DNA of 9,284 nucleotides. Origin: Oscillospiraceae bacterium (GTDB taxonomy: Bacteria; Bacillota_A; Clostridia; Oscillospirales; Oscillospiraceae). Position numbers and translations under genes: made by a program. Shown piece after piece: positions 7,379 to 9,284 of this stretch. The DNA lies in contig JAFQDR010000105.1 of NCBI GenBank assembly GCA_017415945.1, positions 1-9,284 on the forward strand. The letters run 5' to 3'. Numbering within the stretch: the stretch's first letter is position 1; every line of letters begins with the position of its first letter. The notes below the pieces were generated by a model. The model saw only the letters and a list, made by a program, of their open reading frames with translations, was not told where the DNA came from and made no database searches.

Positions 7379-7409
7379 CACCAATTCCGCAGAATTGGTG
7401 GTCTTTTTT
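7379..7409 (+). terminator. Second, probably bidirectional intrinsic terminator
   Basis: A perfect 9-bp stem CACCAATTC (7379-7387), loop CGCA, GAATTGGTG (7392-7400) is followed by GTCTTTTTT. Read on the minus strand the stem is followed by TTTTACATTTTC, so it could also end minus-strand transcripts coming through the REP-like cluster. It lies 40 bases beyond the previous terminator, separated by a purine-rich stretch (7345-7371). Confidence 0.85.
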
Positions 7410-7429
7410 ATATAAGGTATGGTGCGGAG

Positions 7430-7666
7430 CTTGGCGGCACCATCCTGTAGGGCGGCTGCTTGCTGCCGCCGCTTTTGGGATTACATTGGTAGCGGAATCG
7501 GTGCGGAACGGCGCGAGCAAGCGCGCCCTACGGTGCGGAGGATAAACGTACCATCCCGTAGGGGCAGCTATTAGCTGCCCGCAGCTGTGCAGTGAGATAG
7601 AACGGTGAGGCGGCAGGTTGCCGCCCCTGCGAGGGAGAAGCAGGGGCGAACATTGTTCGCCCGCAA
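7430..7666. repeat. Cluster of five REP-like GC-rich palindromes
   Basis: Five hairpins lie in tandem: 7451-7470 (GGCGGC/GCCGCC), 7510-7527 (GGCGCG/CGCGCC), 7562-7580 (GGGCAGCT/AGCTGCCC), 7609-7625 (GGCGGCA/TGCCGCC) and 7644-7662 (GGGCGAACA/TGTTCGCCC). They share the pattern GTAGGG or AGGGGC + self-complementary arms + GCCCGC, with differing arm sequence but conserved pairing. The first two face each other: GTAGGCG-type end GTAGGGCG (7447-7454) against CGCCCTAC (7524-7531). Units 1 and 3 are both preceded by GGTGCGGA and ACCATCC(T/C)GTAGGG, so the spacer repeats too. No real gene is seen inside. It resembles the REP/BIME-like intergenic repeats I associate with Oscillospiraceae genomes; the mobilising enzyme is not present here. 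Confidence 0.75.
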
Positions 7667-7671
7667 AGCAT

Positions 7672-7821
7672 TTATTCCTTTTTGCTGCCGCTGCCGTCCA
7701 TGAGCTGGGGAGCGGTCAGGAGCATGACCAGAATATCATCCACGGGGCCGGGCAGCAGGTCGGGGGCGATCATATACAGGATCACCAGAGCGAGCAGTAT
7801 GTATTTCCAATTGTCCTTCAT
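7672..7821 (-). CDS. 49-residue membrane microprotein with a minimal DUF1232-like motif
   Basis: Short gene: ATG at 7821, TAA at 7674-7672. It encodes a basic/aromatic start (MKDNWKY), a hydrophobic stretch (about residues 8-19), then APDLLPGPVDDILVMLL, and a polar tail ending GSGSKKE. The middle resembles the core of DUF1232 (YkvA-type) proteins, whose signature is roughly 'SPxDLIPDFIPGxGxLDDxxVL'; that domain is itself only about 40 residues long. The ribosome site AAGGAGG lies 5 bases before the ATG. It follows the 36-residue gene by 16 bases on the same strand, which suggests one transcript. The stop is followed by a REP-like hairpin at 7644-7662. Function of DUF1232 proteins is poorly known. 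Confidence in coding is good because of the ribosome site, motif and operon spacing. Confidence 0.7.
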   Translation of the reverse strand: MKDNWKYILLALVILYMIAPDLLPGPVDDILVMLLTAPQLMDGSGSKKE

Positions 7822-7837
7822 AGCGTCCTCCTTTTTG

Positions 7838-7948
7838 TTATCCTGCCATGTGCATCAGGTGGGTGATGAGGCCCCAGGACAGGAGCACCATGGCAGCGGT
7901 GGTGACTGTGAAATATACGGTAAAAAACTTCTTGCAGAATTGATTCAT
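7838..7948 (-). CDS. 36-residue single-pass membrane peptide (hypothetical)
   Basis: ATG at 7948, TAA at 7840-7838. The peptide begins MNQFCKKFF and then has a single hydrophobic segment (about residues 9-30, TVYFTVTTAAMVLLSWGLI) ending HLMHMAG, with positive charge on the N-terminal side, so N-in orientation is expected. AAAGGAG lies 8 bases before the ATG, and a TACAAT -10 box is 35 bases upstream. It is the first gene of a two-gene unit with the DUF1232-like microprotein. I do not recognise the family. It could be a small membrane regulator or partner of its neighbour; a toxin of a type I system is less likely because no antisense RNA promoter stands out. Coding status rests on the ribosome site, membrane-like composition and tight spacing. 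Confidence 0.6.
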   Translation of the reverse strand: MNQFCKKFFTVYFTVTTAAMVLLSWGLITHLMHMAG

Positions 7949-7982
7949 CGTCAACACTCCTTTTGTTTCTGTTCTTGTCTAT

Positions 7983-7988
7983 ATTGTA
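7983..7988 (-). promoter_or_regulatory. -10 box of the microprotein pair
   Basis: TACAAT on the minus strand, about 35 bases before the 36-residue gene. No good -35 is present: TGTTGT at 17 bases or TTGTTT at 15 bases are the best, both weak. Confidence 0.45.
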
Positions 7989-8075
7989 CCCTCCGACAAT
8001 ACAAAACAACACGGTCGGCATGACGAAATAAAGGGCCCTATTTCTGCAGAATCTGCGGGAATAGAGCGCACAAAT

Positions 8076-8103
8076 GCAAAAGCCTCCCCTGTGTAAGGGG
8101 AGG
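8076..8103 (-). terminator. Terminator-like end of the MITE, behind the IreB-like gene
   Basis: On the minus strand CCTCCCC, loop TTACACA, GGGGAGG is followed by CTTTTGC. Transcripts of the IreB-like gene would run through the element and could end here, so the repeat may serve as that gene's terminator and insulate the microprotein pair downstream. Confidence 0.5.
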
Positions 8104-8212
8104 TGCCCGAGCTTGTCGAGGGCGGAGGGGTTGTTGCGATTTCACGGTATTGCTCGAAGAACAACCCCTCAGTCGCCTACGGCACCGGCTTCCCTTACAC
8201 GGGGGAGCCTTA
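8078..8212. repeat. MITE-like imperfect inverted repeat (about 134 bp)
   Basis: The outer arms are near-complementary: AAGCCTCCCCTGTGTAAGGG on the left (from 8080) against the complement of CCCTTACACGGGGGAGCCTT (8192-8211). The inner arms GGAGGGGTTGTT (8124-8135) and AACAACCCCT (8160-8169) continue the pairing, so the element can fold almost end to end. It contains no credible gene. I recognise it as the type of small palindromic repeat, often dispersed in many copies, found between genes of gut clostridia; copy number cannot be judged here. It sits directly behind the IreB-like gene stop (8221). Confidence 0.75.
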
Positions 8213-8220
8213 TAAGGTAT

Positions 8221-8427
8221 TTAAGCTGTTTTCACGTGGCTTGCCAGATAGCTGCGGATGACGGTGGGGGAGAGGCTCCGCACCAGCTTGCGGGCACCGA
8301 ACTGTCTGGTAATGTAGGCGGCGTTGCCCGTCGCCATGTAGCCTGTCAGCTGGGCATAGGGATTATACCCCGCGGCTTCTATACTGTTTATGACGATGTT
8401 TAAGATCTGATGTTCCTGCGTTTTCAT
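8221..8427 (-). CDS. Divergent, shortened IreB/UPF0297 (DUF965)-like protein
   Basis: 68 residues, cytoplasmic. The core AAGYNPYAQLTGYMATGNAAYITRQFGARKLVRSL (given here as blocks: GYNPYAQLTGYMATG, NAAYIT, ARKLVRSL) matches the IreB/YrzL pattern GYNPINQIVGYLLSG, DPAYIT, ARNLIRKL. IreB is a small partner and substrate of the IreK Ser/Thr kinase in enterococci, affecting cell-envelope stress resistance. Usual family members have 85-90 residues; this one begins about 20 residues later and lacks the N-terminal segment that carries the phosphorylated threonines. The ELLEEL-type C-terminal helix is replaced by SPTVIRSYLASHV. The start has AAAGGAG 8 bases upstream, so shortening is not a start-choice error. 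The canonical gene lies near ruvX/alaS; here it stands alone beside a MITE, suggesting an accessory paralogue. Its function may differ from IreB. Confidence 0.75.
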   Translation of the reverse strand: MKTQEHQILNIVINSIEAAGYNPYAQLTGYMATGNAAYITRQFGARKLVRSLSPTVIRSYLASHVKTA

Positions 8428-8461
8428 GATTTCCGCTCCTTTTTCTATGTTTGATGGCTTT

Positions 8462-8467
8462 ATTATA
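8462..8467 (-). promoter_or_regulatory. -10 box of the IreB-like gene
   Basis: A perfect TATAAT on the minus strand, 34 bases before ATG 8427. The -35 region is poor (TTCTGT at 16 bases), which may indicate dependence on an activator. Confidence 0.55.
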
Positions 8468-8476
8468 TGGGAGAGG

Positions 8477-8496
8477 CTGTCCCACAGAACGGACAG
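8477..8496. promoter_or_regulatory. Inverted repeat over the -35 region of the IreB-like gene
   Basis: CTGTCC (8477-8482) and GGACAG (8491-8496) are exact complements 8 bases apart and cover the place where the -35 box should be. This is a reasonable operator position; no regulator is recognised. Confidence 0.35.
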
Positions 8497-8531
8497 CGCA
8501 TTTCGATACAGGAATATTTGTGCATTTTTAC

Positions 8532-8546
8532 CTATGTATCACATAG
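8532..8546. promoter_or_regulatory. Palindrome upstream of the binding-protein promoter
   Basis: CTATGT-ATC-ACATAG is a perfect 6-bp inverted repeat 20 bases before the -35 box of the gene at 8660, in the divergent region shared with the IreB-like gene. A related ATTATGTGG follows at once (8549-8556). Candidate activator or repressor site; identity unknown. Confidence 0.4.
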
Positions 8547-8566
8547 AATTATGTGGTAATTGGGAA

Positions 8567-8595
8567 TTGTATTCTTTAACGGATTAGTGTATAAT
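8567..8595 (+). promoter_or_regulatory. Promoter of the ABC substrate-binding protein gene
   Basis: TTGTAT (8567-8572), 17-base spacer, perfect TATAAT (8590-8595). Transcription would start near 8602, giving a leader of about 58 bases. Confidence 0.75.
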
Positions 8596-8607
8596 ACCCA
8601 ACATGAA

Positions 8608-8639
8608 AAACAGTTGTCCGCTCGGCGTGGATGCTGTTT
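8608..8639 (+). promoter_or_regulatory. 5' leader hairpin of the binding-protein mRNA
   Basis: AAACAG (8608-8613) pairs with CTGTTT (8634-8639), and TCCGC (8617-8621) with GTGGA (8627-8631, one G-U pair), giving an interrupted 11-bp stem with loop TCGGC. It begins a few bases after the predicted transcription start and leaves the GGAGG at 8647-8651 free. A 5' stabilising hairpin is the simplest reading. No T-run follows, so it is not an attenuator. Confidence 0.45.
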
Positions 8640-8659
8640 ATGGTTTGGAGGATTTAATT

Positions 8660-9284
8660 ATGAAAAAGATCATTGCTCTCGTTCTTGCATTGTGCATGGT
8701 ATTCACTCTTTGCGCCTGTGGCGGCGGTGGCGGCGAAGCTGCCGATTCCGGCGAAAAGGTCGTAAAGATCGGCGTATTCGAACCCTCTTCCGGTGACTCC
8801 GCTTCCGGCGGCAAGAAGGAAATTCTGGGTATGCAGTACGCAAACGCTCTGACTCCCGAAATCACCGTGGGCGGCGAAACCTACAAGGTCGAGCTGGTTT
8901 ACGGCGACAACGGCTCTTCCACCGACAAGGCTCCCTCCGCTGCTTCCTCTCTGGTCAGCGCAGGTGTCTCCGTGGTTCTGGGCTCCTACGGCTCCGGCGT
9001 TTCCATGGCAGGCGGCCCCAAGTTTGAAGAGGCTGGCATCCCCGCCTTGGGCGTGACCTGCACCAACCCCAACGTTACTGCTGGCAACAGCTACTACTTC
9101 CGTATCTGCTTCCTGGATAACTTCCAGGCTGACGTCCTGGCAAACTTCGCCATGGACAAGTTCGATGCCAAGGTCGCCTACTGCCTGGGTGAAAGCGGCA
9201 ACGAGTATGACCAGGGCCTGATCGCATTCTTCAAGCAGGTCTTTGAAGCAGCCGGTGGCACTGTCATCACCGACTCCTTCCCCA
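8660..9284 (+). CDS. Branched-chain amino acid type ABC transporter substrate-binding lipoprotein (3' end outside window)
   Basis: Extracytoplasmic binding protein anchored to the membrane by lipid; it would capture an amino acid (Leu/Ile/Val type, or a related amide) for an ABC permease. 208 codons are present of an expected 380 or so. The N-terminus is a lipoprotein signal (MKKIIALVLALCMVFTLCAC) with lipobox LCAC, Cys20 being the lipidated residue, then a Gly/Ser-rich linker. Next comes KIGVFEPSSGDSASGGKKEILGM, the LivJ-type opening 'KIGxxxPxTGxxAxxGxxxxxG', followed by VELVYGDNGSSTDKAPSAASSLV and VVLGSYGSGVSMAG, all as in Peripla_BP_6 proteins. GGAGG lies 8 bases before the ATG. Expect permease and ATPase genes (livH/M/G/F-like) beyond the window. 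True ligand cannot be read from the sequence. Confidence 0.93.
   Translation, partial: MKKIIALVLALCMVFTLCACGGGGGEAADSGEKVVKIGVFEPSSGDSASGGKKEILGMQYANALTPEITVGGETYKVELVYGDNGSSTDKAPSAASSLVSAGVSVVLGSYGSGVSMAGGPKFEEAGIPALGVTCTNPNVTAGNSYYFRICFLDNFQADVLANFAMDKFDAKVAYCLGESGNEYDQGLIAFFKQVFEAAGGTVITDSFP

Noticed and set aside
7351..7545. 64-codon GTG-start frame
   Set aside because: It reads through a strong terminator hairpin and two REP-like palindromes; its Arg/Ala/Gly-rich translation is what such repeats yield in any frame.
7838..7948. Type I toxin-antitoxin reading of the 36-residue membrane peptide
   Set aside because: Size and membrane segment would fit a toxin, but no convincing antisense promoter or RNA was seen and the peptide is co-linear with a second gene.
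7818..8021. 67-codon minus-strand frame
   Set aside because: It overlaps the promoter and the 36-residue gene in another frame, has a basic/His-rich composition and no ribosome site.
7618..8023. Two overlapping plus-strand frames (7618-7866 and 7682-8023)
   Set aside because: They start in repeat sequence, lack convincing ribosome sites and are antisense to the better-supported microprotein pair.
8074..8403. 109-codon plus-strand frame
   Set aside because: Half of it is MITE sequence and half is antisense to the IreB-like gene.
1..9284. CRISPR array, tRNA, rRNA, integrase, transposase or attachment site
   Set aside because: Looked for on both strands; no regularly spaced direct repeats, cloverleaf sequence or recombinase motif was found.

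Overview
The window looks like chromosome from an anaerobic gut-type Firmicute, most likely a clostridium of the Oscillospiraceae or a relative. This is inferred from a ferredoxin-linked pyruvate oxidoreductase, strong AGGAGG-type ribosome sites, many intrinsic terminators, heavy CTG/TCC/AGC codon preference, and intergenic palindromes of a kind I associate with that group. No rRNA, tRNA, CRISPR array, phage gene or transposase is visible.

Layout: (1) 1-467 (+) is the 3' end of an AGCS-family sodium:alanine/glycine symporter, followed by two hairpin terminators. (2) 632-4150 (-) is a complete pyruvate:ferredoxin oxidoreductase, convergent with the symporter. (3) 4151-4481 is a divergent control region. 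(4) 4482-5903 (+) is a second, full-length AGCS symporter with a textbook terminator. (5) 6100-7293 (+) is a CofE-like protein (F420-0 gamma-glutamyl ligase family) with its own strong promoter and terminator. (6) 7340-8600 is an accessory strip. It holds a cluster of REP-like palindromes, two tiny minus-strand genes (36 and 49 codons), a MITE-like inverted repeat of about 134 bp, and a 68-residue divergent IreB/UPF0297-like gene. (7) 8660-9284 (+) is the 5' part of a lipoprotein substrate-binding protein of a branched-chain amino acid type ABC transporter, cut by the window end.

Taken together, the large genes suggest amino acid uptake (two alanine/glycine symporters and one amino acid ABC binding protein) feeding pyruvate and acetyl-CoA metabolism through PFOR. 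That link is inferred from gene content: the genes are separately promoted and do not form one operon. The most novel parts are the small-gene strip (microprotein pair and shortened IreB-like protein among repeats) and the CofE-like gene, which has no F420 biosynthesis neighbour in view.
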